Shown: positions 34,707 through 44,964 of the stretch, piece by piece
How the letters are laid out: every line of letters begins with the position of its first letter
Position numbering within the stretch: the stretch's first letter is position 1
NCBI RefSeq assembly: GCF_029211225.1
Contig: NZ_JARGEM010000004.1
Span: forward strand, 143,945 to 207,944
DNA: 64,000 bases
Direction: 5' to 3'
From: Antiquaquibacter metalliresistens
Lineage (GTDB): Bacteria > Actinomycetota > Actinomycetes > Actinomycetales > Microbacteriaceae
Position numbers and translations under genes: made by a program
Notes under the pieces: model-generated
Told to the model about the DNA's origin: nothing
The model's input: the letters and a program-made list of their open reading frames with translations, nothing else
Database searches by the model: none

Positions 34707-36342
34707 GGCATCGTTGTCCGCCGGGGTCGCGGTGCTCGTGCTGGCCCTCGCCGCGTGCGTCGGCATCCCGACGTCCGGCGGCGTTCAGGCCGGGCCGGTG
34801 ATCGACGAGCAGCTGGAACCCGAGGTGGTCGTGCTCGCCTCCGGACCGGTCGCGGGTTCCGACCAGGAGCGGATCCTCACCGACTTCATGCAGGCGGTTC
34901 GCAGCCCGCAGAACGACTACGCGATCGCCCAGCAGTTCCTCACCCCGCAGCTGCGGTCCACCTGGGACCCGAACGCGAGCACCATCATCCGCTCGAGCGA
35001 GACGCACGCGCCGGCGGCGGCCGCCAACACCTGGACCTACACCGTCGCGACGCGGGCCAGCGTCGACGGCGAGGGACGGTACACGCTACAGGATTCCTCG
35101 AGCCTCACCCTGACCTTCGGGTTCGAGCAGGTCGACGGCGAGTGGCGCATCAGCCAGGCCGCCGACGGCATCGTGCTCTCCCAGTCCAGTTTCGATGTCG
35201 CGTTCCGCGAGCAGCCGCTGTACTTCTTCGATCCGAGCCACGCCTTCCTCGTGCCGGACGTGCGGTGGTTCCCGGCGCGCGCGACGGCGCCCATCCGCGT
35301 CGTGCGCGCGCTGCTCAACGGACCGACGAACTGGTTGCAGGGGGCGGTGCAGACCGCGTTCCCCGTCGCGACCACCCTGGGCGAGGGCTCGGTGGATGTC
35401 ACGGGCAACACCGCGACCGTCGATCTCAGTGCCGAGGCGCTCGCCGCGGGCACCACGGAGCTCGACCGCATGCGGCAGCAGCTGGCGGCCACGCTCGACA
35501 CGCCTAACGTGACGATGACCGTCGGCGGCCGGGCGCTGCCGAGCGCCGACCCTTCGGGCAACGACGCGATCGTCGACCCCGCGGTCGACAGCGCCGCGCT
35601 GGTCGGCGTCGGCGACCAGTTCGGATTCGACGGCGGCGCTGGCGTGACACCGATCGACGGTCTGAGTCAGAAGGTCGTCGAAGCCGGAGCGGATGCCGCG
35701 GTGCTCGCCCGTGATCGCACCGCGGTCGCCTTCCGCTCCGCCGATGGCGTCGGCGTCGCGACGATCACCGACGAGCCGGTGCTCCTCGACCGGCGGCCGG
35801 GGCTGGCGGTGCCTTCCATCGACCCGTTCCTGTTCGTGTGGTCGGCCCAGGCGGGCAGTGCGGCCTCGTTGACGACCTTCGAGCTGGACGGCTCATCCCA
35901 CTCGATCCAATCCGCGCTCCCGAGCGATGCCACGGTCGTCTCGCTCGATGTCTCCCGCGACGGAACACGGCTGCTGCTCTACCTCTCCTCGCCCGTGGGC
36001 CCGCAGTTGCTGGTCGCCGGCATCGTGCGGCAGGAGAACGTGCCGACGGCGCTCGGTCCGCTCATCCCGCTCGGCGTGCCGACCGCAACGCCGGTCGACG
36101 CCACCTGGGTCGACGACCGCACCGTCGCCACCCTCTCGGCCGATGGCGCAGTCACCGCATTCGAGGTCGGCGGCCCGAGCGCGGCGCTGGGGCAGGTCGC
36201 CGGCGGGGTCTCGATCGTGGGCGGCAACAACGGTACCGACGGCCTCCGGGTGCTCGCCGGTGGCGAGATCTGGCGACCGCAGGGCAGCTCCGGTTGGGTC
36301 TCGACGCTCATCCCCGCCTCATACCTGGCCACCAAGCAGTAG
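34699..36342 (+). CDS. lpqB: Lipoprotein LpqB (MtrAB accessory, GerMN domain)
   Basis: A 547-residue lipoprotein. A signal peptide with lipobox LAAC (Cys20) is followed by a conserved GIPTSGGVQAG. A GerMN-type domain comes in the first half (FFDPSHAFLVPDVRWFP, RVVRALLNGP) and a beta-propeller-like region after it. LpqB interacts with the MtrB sensor domain and tunes MtrA phosphorylation in mycobacteria. ATG 34699 overlaps the mtrB end, keeping the conserved mtrA-mtrB-lpqB operon. Confidence 0.92.
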   Translation: MRRASLSAGVAVLVLALAACVGIPTSGGVQAGPVIDEQLEPEVVVLASGPVAGSDQERILTDFMQAVRSPQNDYAIAQQFLTPQLRSTWDPNASTIIRSSETHAPAAAANTWTYTVATRASVDGEGRYTLQDSSSLTLTFGFEQVDGEWRISQAADGIVLSQSSFDVAFREQPLYFFDPSHAFLVPDVRWFPARATAPIRVVRALLNGPTNWLQGAVQTAFPVATTLGEGSVDVTGNTATVDLSAEALAAGTTELDRMRQQLAATLDTPNVTMTVGGRALPSADPSGNDAIVDPAVDSAALVGVGDQFGFDGGAGVTPIDGLSQKVVEAGADAAVLARDRTAVAFRSADGVGVATITDEPVLLDRRPGLAVPSIDPFLFVWSAQAGSAASLTTFELDGSSHSIQSALPSDATVVSLDVSRDGTRLLLYLSSPVGPQLLVAGIVRQENVPTALGPLIPLGVPTATPVDATWVDDRTVATLSADGAVTAFEVGGPSAALGQVAGGVSIVGGNNGTDGLRVLAGGEIWRPQGSSGWVSTLIPASYLATKQ

Positions 36343-36369
36343 TTCTCCACACTTCCGCAGACGTGGCAC

Positions 36370-37131
36370 GTGCGTGCCCGCGCGGTCGCGGAGGCTCTCC
36401 TGGTGACTTGGCGCGACGCGATCCTCGACGCCTGGAGCGTGCTGTTCCCGGTCGACTGCGCGGGGTGCGGGCAGCACGATCGCGCCCTCTGCCCGCACTG
36501 CCGGGCGGCACTGCTGCCGACACCCACGCTGCACAGCACCCCGGGCGGTCTCCAGGTGTGGTGCGGGCTGCGCTACGAGGGCGCGGTGCGCCGGGTGCTG
36601 CTGGCGTTGAAAGAGCAGGAGCGCACGGATGTCGCGCCAGCCCTCGCCACGAGCCTCGCCGCCGCGGTGGCCGCCGCCGCCCCACCGCCCGGTACCGCGA
36701 TCACCGCCGTGCCCTCGAGCCGCGCCGCCTACCGCCGCCGGGGATACGACCCCGTCGCGCTCCTGGCCCGCAGGGCGGGGCTGCGGTCGCAGCGAGTGCT
36801 GCGGCACGCCCGCAGCACTGCCCGTCAGAAGTCCCTCGGCGTCGCGGACCGGGCGGCCAATGTGCGTGGCGCGCTCGCCGCGCCGCGGCCGCTCGAGGGC
36901 AGCGCCTTCCTGATCATCGACGACGTGCTCACCACCGGCGCGACGCTCGACGAGGCCGCGCGAGCCGTGCGCGCCGCCGGTGGCGTGGTCATCGGCGGGG
37001 CAACCTTGGCGTTCACTCCGAGGCTGCATCCGATCCGTGACACGGCTCCCGCACAGGACTACGGTGGGCCTCAAGGCGCGCAACGAAGCACCGCCTGGAC
37101 TGGACCCTTCAGCCCCGGCGGTGGCGCATAA
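36370..37131 (+). CDS. ComF-family phosphoribosyltransferase-like protein
   Basis: 253 residues. A four-cysteine zinc motif lies near the N-terminus (Cys30, 33, 41, 44 in CAGC ... CPHC), then the RYEGAVRRVLLALKEQ segment, and a type I PRTase PRPP loop FLIIDDVLTTGATLDEA at about 177-193. Family members are tied to DNA uptake in competent bacteria; in actinobacteria the gene sits between lpqB and hpf and its role is unknown. A low-complexity tail of about 40 residues follows the PRTase domain. The start is GTG 36370 or a later GTG at 36400. Confidence 0.82.
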   Translation: MRARAVAEALLVTWRDAILDAWSVLFPVDCAGCGQHDRALCPHCRAALLPTPTLHSTPGGLQVWCGLRYEGAVRRVLLALKEQERTDVAPALATSLAAAVAAAAPPPGTAITAVPSSRAAYRRRGYDPVALLARRAGLRSQRVLRHARSTARQKSLGVADRAANVRGALAAPRPLEGSAFLIIDDVLTTGATLDEAARAVRAAGGVVIGGATLAFTPRLHPIRDTAPAQDYGGPQGAQRSTAWTGPFSPGGGA

Positions 37132-37148
37132 GGCACGGGGAGGTCGCC

Positions 37149-37832
37149 ATGGACATCACGATCACTGGACGCAACCTTGGGGTCACGGATCGCTTTCGCG
37201 ATTACGCGACCGAGAAGGCGGAGAAGATCGATCACCTCGCCGAACGGGCCATCGCCTTCGAGGTGAAGGTCTCCCGTCACCACGAGACGCGAGGCGCCAC
37301 CGGCGACGATCGCGTCGAGCTCACCCTGATCGGGCCGGGCCCCCTCGTGCGCGCCGAGTCCGACGGCTCGGACAAGTACGTCGCGTTCGACCTGGCGATG
37401 GCCAAGCTCGTGGAGCGCATCCGCCAGTCCAAGGACCGCAAGAAGGTGCACCGCGGCCAGCACCGCCCGGTGTCGCTGCGCGAGGCATCCGCCGACGGCT
37501 TCCGTGTCGTCGACATCACGCCGGCCAGCCCCGACGTGATCGAGGCGGTCGCGACCGGCGAGATCCCGGTGCAGGCGGCACCGGAGCCCGGCGAGGAAGG
37601 CTACTCGCCGGTCGTCATCCGCAAGAAGGTGTTCCCCTCGTCGACGATGACGGTCGAGGATGCCGTGGACCACATGGAGCTCGTCGGCCACGACTTCTTC
37701 CTCTTCATCGACGCGACCACCGATCGCCCGAGCGTGGTCTACCGCCGCAAGGGCTGGGACTACGGAGTCATCTCTCTGGAGGACGAGGCCGCGCCGGTGG
37801 GCCGCAGTTCGCGCAGAGCGAGCGCCGGATAG
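37149..37832 (+). CDS. hpf: Ribosome hibernation-promoting factor, long form
   Basis: A 227-residue protein. Residues 1 to about 105 form the S30AE domain (MDITITGRNLGVTDRFRDYA), which binds the decoding site of the 30S subunit. A variable linker follows, then the C-terminal dimerisation domain (EDAVDHMELVGHDFFLFIDA, VVYRRKGWDYGVI), which joins two ribosomes into 100S particles. GGGGAGG lies upstream of ATG 37149. The position before secA is conserved in actinobacteria. Confidence 0.93.
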   Translation: MDITITGRNLGVTDRFRDYATEKAEKIDHLAERAIAFEVKVSRHHETRGATGDDRVELTLIGPGPLVRAESDGSDKYVAFDLAMAKLVERIRQSKDRKKVHRGQHRPVSLREASADGFRVVDITPASPDVIEAVATGEIPVQAAPEPGEEGYSPVVIRKKVFPSSTMTVEDAVDHMELVGHDFFLFIDATTDRPSVVYRRKGWDYGVISLEDEAAPVGRSSRRASAG

Positions 37833-37909
37833 CGCGCGGGGGAGGGCTTCACAGCCTCGCGTTGGTACTATTACAGGCCGGTAACAGACCCGGACGACTG
37901 GAGTAATCG

Positions 37910-40735
<2,826 letters not shown>

Positions 40736-40740
40736 CCGCG

Positions 40741-40799
40741 GAGCCCTGATCGCTGAAGCACGGGATCGTTGGGGCTCGAGCCCTGATCGCTAGAGCACG
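40741..40799. repeat. 22-bp direct repeat between secA and the Rv3235-like gene
   Basis: GAGCCCTGATCGCT is followed by GAAGCACG at 40741-40762 and by AGAGCACG at 40778-40799: two 22-bp copies, 20 of 22 identical, 37 bp apart. The second copy covers the stop codon of the convergent gene. The function is unknown; it may be part of a bidirectional terminator. Confidence 0.7.
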
Positions 40800-41257
40800 T
40801 TGATGGCGGTGGCGCGCCACCGCGCATCCAGGCCCTCGAGCCGCAGCGCGACGGCGCGAGCCCGCGCCCGACCGCGCACGATCACGACGGCCTCGACCAC
40901 GCCGTCTCTCGGCTCGCAGCGATGTGCCGGACCGAGTGCGAATGCCGGGCGGCTCGGGGCGCGACCCTTCGCATTGCGCGCCCGCGCCGAGAGCACCGTG
41001 CGCTTGAGCAGGTGCCGATAGACGTCGTCGGTGACCCAGCGCGAGATCTGCTCGAGGTCTCGCGCCCCCGCGAGGATCTCGATGACGCAGCGCGTCAGGT
41101 TTTCGATCAGCGGGGTCGGGTCGGGCAACGCCGCGCTGGAGGTGGGCTGGTGGCCGAAGAACTCGTCGGGGACGAACCGTGGCCGTATCACCTTCGACGG
41201 CAGCGGAACGATGCCCCTGCCCGTGTCGTGCTGGTCTGTCGGTAGCGCTGTGCTCAT
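40790..41257 (-). CDS. Rv3235/DUF6459 family protein
   Basis: A 155-residue protein with a disordered N-terminal third (Pro-rich VRPRF-type segment), then a helical region IENLTRCVIEILAGARDLEQISRWVTDDVYRHL and an RVG/R-rich beta segment with AVVIVRGRARARAVALRLEG. This fits the small actinobacterial family that lies beside secA (Rv3235 in M. tuberculosis). The function is unknown. ATG 41257 has a good GGGGAG upstream, so a longer upstream frame is not needed. Confidence 0.72.
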   Translation of the reverse strand: MSTALPTDQHDTGRGIVPLPSKVIRPRFVPDEFFGHQPTSSAALPDPTPLIENLTRCVIEILAGARDLEQISRWVTDDVYRHLLKRTVLSARARNAKGRAPSRPAFALGPAHRCEPRDGVVEAVVIVRGRARARAVALRLEGLDARWRATAINVL

Positions 41258-41296
41258 TGGATCTCCCCACGAATCCGATGCCCAGACGGAATGGTC

Positions 41297-41316
41297 CACC
41301 CCCCGAGTGGGGGGTG
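41297..41316. promoter_or_regulatory. Perfect GC hairpin in the divergent intergenic region
   Basis: CACCCCCC, a GAGT loop, then GGGGGGTG: an 8-bp perfect stem with a 4-nt loop. It lies 40 bp upstream of the Rv3235-like gene and about 100 bp upstream of the gene at 41414, so it is not an obvious terminator for either. Confidence 0.45.
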
Positions 41317-41366
41317 AAGGATACTCAACCAGTTCGGGCATCCGTTGTCCATCGTCTCGCCGAGAT

Positions 41367-41407
41367 TGTGGATAACCCGATCCCGGGTCGGTGCGCCTGA
41401 CTAGCGT
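41367..41407 (+). promoter_or_regulatory. DnaA-box-like site and leaderless -10 before the 191-residue gene
   Basis: TGTGGATAA (41367-41375) is the reverse complement of TTATCCACA, a consensus DnaA box. TAGCGT (41402-41407) ends 6 nt before ATG 41414. The same TGTGGATAAC(C/T)CG element lies at the same distance before the gene at 42397. Confidence 0.5.
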
Positions 41408-41413
41408 CGGGGC

Positions 41414-41989
41414 ATGCGCTGGGACAAGCTCTTCGACGACCTCGAGAGCCAGCTCGAGCGCGAACTCACCGCCGAGGAGCTCGATCTCGGCGCCGAGGAG
41501 GAGCGCCTTCGGCTGAGCAGGCTCACCATGCGTGACCGACTCGACGCCGCCCCGGGAGCCGTGCTCGCCCTGACTCTGGTCGACGGCACCCGTCTGGCCG
41601 TGCGGGTGGTCACGGTCGGCAGGGACTGGCTCTCGGCGGATGTCGTCGACGACTCCACGGCGCGCCGCCAGGCCATCCTCCCGATCGCAGCGATCGCCTC
41701 CGTGGTGCTGCCCCGCGAGATCGTCGCCGCGAGCCTGGCCGCCCGGCACGAGCCGCATCCCGCGCTCACCGCGCGGCTGGGTCTGGCGTTCGTGCTGCGC
41801 GATCTCTGCCGCCGACGCCGACCCGTGGGGCTCTCGGTCGCCGGCGCGACGCTGCACGGCACGATCGATCGCGTCGGCCGTGATCACTTCGACCTCGCGA
41901 TCCACGAGCCCGGCAGCGCACGCCGCGATTCGGAGGTCGCGGAGATCCGGATGGTCGCGCTCGCCGCCGTGCTCATGGTGCGGCTCTAG
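41414..41989 (+). CDS. Hypothetical actinobacterial protein
   Basis: A 191-residue protein I do not recognise by name. The first 45 residues are acidic and helical (WDKLFDDLESQLERELTAEEL). The rest alternates short beta-type strands with Val/Leu-rich stretches (VVTVGRDWLSADVV; LFDLAIHEPGSA-like end), without signal peptide or long hydrophobic helix, so it is probably cytosolic. It reads as a real gene: consistent GC-rich third positions, a leaderless -10 and a divergent partner. Its partner or pathway is not evident. Confidence 0.6.
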   Translation: MRWDKLFDDLESQLERELTAEELDLGAEEERLRLSRLTMRDRLDAAPGAVLALTLVDGTRLAVRVVTVGRDWLSADVVDDSTARRQAILPIAAIASVVLPREIVAASLAARHEPHPALTARLGLAFVLRDLCRRRRPVGLSVAGATLHGTIDRVGRDHFDLAIHEPGSARRDSEVAEIRMVALAAVLMVRL

Positions 41990-42033
41990 CGGATCGCACG
42001 GCGGCGACAGCGGCGACCGCCGCACCGGAGGGT

Positions 42034-42309
42034 CTAGCGACCACGCCGCTCCGGGAACTCGGCGAGGTCCGCGAAGTCCGCCTGGTTCCAGAGATTCATG
42101 CGCCGGGTCTCCTCGTACATCGCCTCGATATACGACTCGAGCACCGTGCGCTCGATGCGCCACTGCCCGCCGGCGCCGACCTTGATGGCGGGCAGTTCGC
42201 CCGAGCGGATGAGACTCGCCGCCTGCTTCGTCGAGATGGCGAGCACCTCGGCCGTATCGGCGAGGGTGAGGAATCGCCCGAGGGATTCGGCTGGCGTCTG
42301 CTCGTCCAT
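42034..42309 (-). CDS. Small helix-turn-helix protein (BldC/excisionase-like)
   Basis: A 91-residue protein with a MerR/excisionase-type DNA-binding domain: FLTLADTAEVLAISTKQAASLIRSGELPAIKVG, then QWRIERTVLESYIE. It is similar in plan to BldC, a developmental regulator conserved in actinobacteria, but longer by about 25 residues. The short ATG start at 42309 has AATAAT ending 6 nt upstream on the minus strand, a leaderless layout. It is divergent from the SAF-domain gene. Confidence 0.75.
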   Translation of the reverse strand: MDEQTPAESLGRFLTLADTAEVLAISTKQAASLIRSGELPAIKVGAGGQWRIERTVLESYIEAMYEETRRMNLWNQADFADLAEFPERRGR

Positions 42310-42348
42310 GCCACGATTATTCAGCGGTCGAGGAGGCCGTGGGGTGGA

Positions 42349-42357
42349 TGTGGATAA
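42349..42357 (+). promoter_or_regulatory. DnaA-box-like site upstream of the SAF-domain gene
   Basis: TGTGGATAA, the complement of TTATCCACA, lies 39 bp before ATG 42397. The surrounding 13 bases match the site before 41414 at 12 of 13 positions. Confidence 0.45.
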
Positions 42358-42396
42358 CTCGGGGCGCGGTCGCTCGGTGCCGCTGAGCATGGTCGC

Positions 42397-43029
42397 ATGA
42401 AGTCCGCTTCCGCACCCAGGAAGGCGCGTTCCATCGCCTTCGACCCGCGCTTGGCCATCGGCCTCGCGCTCGTCATCGGCTCCGTCGCCGGCGTGGTCGC
42501 CATCGTCTCGGCGGCCGATCGCACCGTCACGGTCTATGCGGCGCCGGGGGCACTGACACCCGGCGAACGCATCCGCCCGGCGGATCTCGATACCCGCCAC
42601 GTGCGACTCGACGACGCCGAGACGCTCTACCTCGTCCCGGGAGACGTGCCCTCGGATGGACTCGTCGTCACGCGCACCATCGCCGCGGGCGAGCTCGTGC
42701 CGACCTCGGCGATCGGCAGCGCGCAGGGCCTGCGGTCGACCTCGGTCGTGCTCGATGTCGGCGTCGCCCTCGCGGCAGCGGTGCAGCCGGCCGCGCTCGT
42801 CGACGTCTGGGCCGCCCGAGAGGTCGACGGCGGCGGGTATGGCCCGCCCACCGCCATCGTGTCCGGGGCGACGGTGGTGCGCCTGTTGGAATCCGACTCC
42901 ATCGTCTCCGGCGGCGACAGCACCGCCATCGAAGTGCTCGTACCGCGTTCGAAGCTCGCCAGGGTGCTCGAGGCCGTCGCCAACGGCGACGCGATCTCGA
43001 TCGTGCCCGCGGGACTGCCGGGGCGCTGA
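42397..43029 (+). CDS. SAF-domain (CpaB/RcpC-like) membrane protein
   Basis: A 210-residue protein with a short basic N-terminus, one membrane helix (LAIGLALVIGSVAGVVAIVSA), and an exported SAF/CpaB-type domain (RTVTVYAAPGALTPGERIRPADLDTRHV; GLVVTRTIAAGELVP). In Tad/Flp pilus systems CpaB is the periplasmic partner of the secretin; in Gram-positives such proteins are often orphan. Only a CpaE-like ATPase follows (1-bp gap) and no pilin, CpaF ATPase or TadB/C is visible here. Confidence 0.75.
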   Translation: MKSASAPRKARSIAFDPRLAIGLALVIGSVAGVVAIVSAADRTVTVYAAPGALTPGERIRPADLDTRHVRLDDAETLYLVPGDVPSDGLVVTRTIAAGELVPTSAIGSAQGLRSTSVVLDVGVALAAAVQPAALVDVWAAREVDGGGYGPPTAIVSGATVVRLLESDSIVSGGDSTAIEVLVPRSKLARVLEAVANGDAISIVPAGLPGR

Positions 43030-43030
43030 C

Positions 43031-44254
43031 GTGCGACTCGTGCTGGCGCTGCCACTGGCGCTCGAGGATCGCATCGCCGAGGAGGCGACGCGGCACGGCC
43101 ACGAGGTGATCGCGCGCTCCCCGAGCGGGGCGGAGCTGGCATCCCTCGTCGGTGCCCTGCGGCCGGATGCGGCGATCGTCGCCGCCGAGCCGCGTTACCT
43201 CACCGACCGGCTGCTCGCGACCTGCGACGAATCGGGCACCCGGGTCGTCGCACTCGCCGCCGACGACGTCGGTCGCCGCCACGCGAGCGTGCTCGGGTTG
43301 TTCGAGACTCTGGATGCCGCGGCCGCCTGGTCCGACGTCGAGCGTGCTCTCGAGGGCGCCCACCCGGCGCCGCCGAAGCCATCCCGCGCCGCCGGGCGCG
43401 GCACCGTGATCGCGGTGTGGGGACCGGCGGGCGCACCGGGTCGCACCACCCTCGCGATCGGCATCGCCGCCGAACTCGCCGCCCTCGGCCACGCCGTGGT
43501 GCTCGCCGACGTCGACACCCACGGCGCCTCGGTCGCACCCGCGCTGGGCATGCTCGACGAGGCGCCCGGATTCGCGGCCGCCTGCCGGTTGGCCGGCAAC
43601 GACGCCCTCGATCACGCGGAGCTGCAGCGCATCGCGCAGCGCTACGAGTCCCCGTCCGGCGGGTTCGAGGTGCTCACGGGCATCGGGCGTCCGACCCGCT
43701 GGCCGGAGCTCTCCGCCGAGCGGGTGTCGACGAGCATCCGCGCCTGTCGCACCTGGGCGGACTTCACCGTGCTCGACACGAGTTCGAGCCTGGAGAACGA
43801 CGAGGAGATCTCGAGCGACCTGTACGCGCCGCGGCGCAACGCCGCCACCGTCACCGCCGTGCACGAGGCGGACGCCGTCGTCGCGGTGGGCTCGGCCGAC
43901 CCGGTGGGCTTGTCCCGCTTTCTGCGAGCGCACGTCGATCTCGTCGAGACCGCGTCGACGACCGACGTCACCGTGGTGATGAACCGGGTGCGCGCCTCGG
44001 CGATCGGCATGAACCCGAGCGGCCAGGTCACGCAGACGCTCTCGAGATTCGGGGGCATCGCCTCGCCGGTGCTCGTGCCGCACGACCAGGCTGCACTCGA
44101 CGGCGCCGTGCTCAGCGGGCGCACCCTGGTGGATGCGGCGCCGCGCTCCCCGGCACGCGCCGCGATTCGCGGGCTGGTCGCCTCGCGGCTCGCCCCGGAA
44201 ACCGCCCCGCCCGCGTCGTCCAGGCGGGGCGTGCTCCGAGCGCTCAGGCGGTGA
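43031..44254 (+). CDS. CpaE/MinD-like P-loop ATPase with altered Walker A
   Basis: A 407-residue protein. Residues 1 to about 120 form a receiver-like domain without the usual Asp pocket signature, and from about 125 a SIMIBI (ParA/MinD) fold begins. The Walker A loop reads VWGPAGAPGRTT, with Arg138 where Lys is expected and no signature Lys at the start, so nucleotide hydrolysis may be altered. VVLADVDTHGASV and TVLDTSSS are the other fold motifs. Similar CpaE or 'septum site-determining' proteins sit beside SAF-domain genes. GTG 43031 follows the preceding stop by 1 bp. The end overlaps the convergent PfpI gene by 11 bp. Confidence 0.78.
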   Translation: MRLVLALPLALEDRIAEEATRHGHEVIARSPSGAELASLVGALRPDAAIVAAEPRYLTDRLLATCDESGTRVVALAADDVGRRHASVLGLFETLDAAAAWSDVERALEGAHPAPPKPSRAAGRGTVIAVWGPAGAPGRTTLAIGIAAELAALGHAVVLADVDTHGASVAPALGMLDEAPGFAAACRLAGNDALDHAELQRIAQRYESPSGGFEVLTGIGRPTRWPELSAERVSTSIRACRTWADFTVLDTSSSLENDEEISSDLYAPRRNAATVTAVHEADAVVAVGSADPVGLSRFLRAHVDLVETASTTDVTVVMNRVRASAIGMNPSGQVTQTLSRFGGIASPVLVPHDQAALDGAVLSGRTLVDAAPRSPARAAIRGLVASRLAPETAPPASSRRGVLRALRR

Positions 44255-44807
44255 TGCCCGCCGCCTCGAGGTTCTTCAGGAACGCGGCCATCCAGGTGCC
44301 GTTGTCCGGCCAAGCGCGGGCGCTCACCAGGTTGCCGTCGACGACGGCTCCGCCGTCTTCGAAGGTCGCACCGGCGAGCTGCACGTCGATCGCGAGCTCG
44401 GGATACGCCGAGGTCGTGCGCCCGTCGAGCACGCCCGCCGAGGCCAGCAGCAGCGGCCCGTGGCAGGTCGCCGCGACGGGCGCCCGGCGCTCCATGATCG
44501 CGCGCACGATGCGCTTGGCGTGCTCGTTGTTGCGGATGTACTCGGGTGCGCGCCCGCCGGGGATCACGGCGGCGACGTAGTCGTCGGGGTCGACGTCCTC
44601 GAAGGCGATGTCGGCATCCCAGCTGTGGCCGGGCTTCTCGGTGTAGGTGTCGTAGCCGGGCACGAAGTCGTGCACGACGAACTGCAGCTTCTTCTTCTCG
44701 GGAGCCGCGATGTGCACTTCGAAGCCGGCCTCTTGCAGCCGGTGGTACGGGTAGAACACCTCGAGGGTCTCGGCGGCGTCGCCGGTGAGGATGATGATGC
44801 GAGCCAT
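44244..44807 (-). CDS. DJ-1/PfpI family protein
   Basis: A 187-residue DJ-1/PfpI domain protein. The nucleophile elbow is AATCHGPLLLASAG (Cys115-His116), with the family's IPGGRAPEY loop around residues 82-90 supplying the acidic partner. Family members include proteases, glyoxalases and chaperones; the activity here is not certain. ATG 44807 has GAGG a short distance upstream. It is divergent from the IclR regulator, which may control it. Confidence 0.85.
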   Translation of the reverse strand: MARIIILTGDAAETLEVFYPYHRLQEAGFEVHIAAPEKKKLQFVVHDFVPGYDTYTEKPGHSWDADIAFEDVDPDDYVAAVIPGGRAPEYIRNNEHAKRIVRAIMERRAPVAATCHGPLLLASAGVLDGRTTSAYPELAIDVQLAGATFEDGGAVVDGNLVSARAWPDNGTWMAAFLKNLEAAGITA

Positions 44808-44858
44808 GGCGGCCAACCTCCTTGTCAGCGGGGCGGGCTCGGATGCCGGCCCCGCAAG

Positions 44859-44905
44859 CATCGTGGGCGCAGCCCGCGCGCACGGCAACCACGCTTCCCA
44901 CGATG
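44859..44905. promoter_or_regulatory. 9-bp inverted repeat between PfpI and IclR genes
   Basis: CATCGTGGG (44859-44867) and CCCACGATG (44897-44905) are perfect inverted repeats with a 29-bp spacer, in the 157-bp divergent region. They are a candidate operator for the IclR protein. TACGAT (44953-44958) ends 6 nt before its ATG. Confidence 0.45.
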
Positions 44906-44964
44906 TGCGAATCGGGCCGGAATCCGTTCTGCGCGCGCCGACGGAGCGGACGTACGATGTCGAC

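Noticed and set aside
37842-37884. Operator or terminator palindromes upstream of secA
   Set aside because: The possible stems (GAGGGCT/AGCCTC with a bulge; TTAC/GTAA) are too short or imperfect to stand out from GC-rich background.
41258-42163. N-terminal extension of the Rv3235-like protein
   Set aside because: It crosses the divergent intergenic region and the gene at 41414 on the other strand; ATG 41257 has a good Shine-Dalgarno.
42310-43074. Longer reading of the BldC-like HTH gene
   Set aside because: The extension runs antisense through the SAF-domain gene and its promoter and has no family features; the short form has a suitable start.
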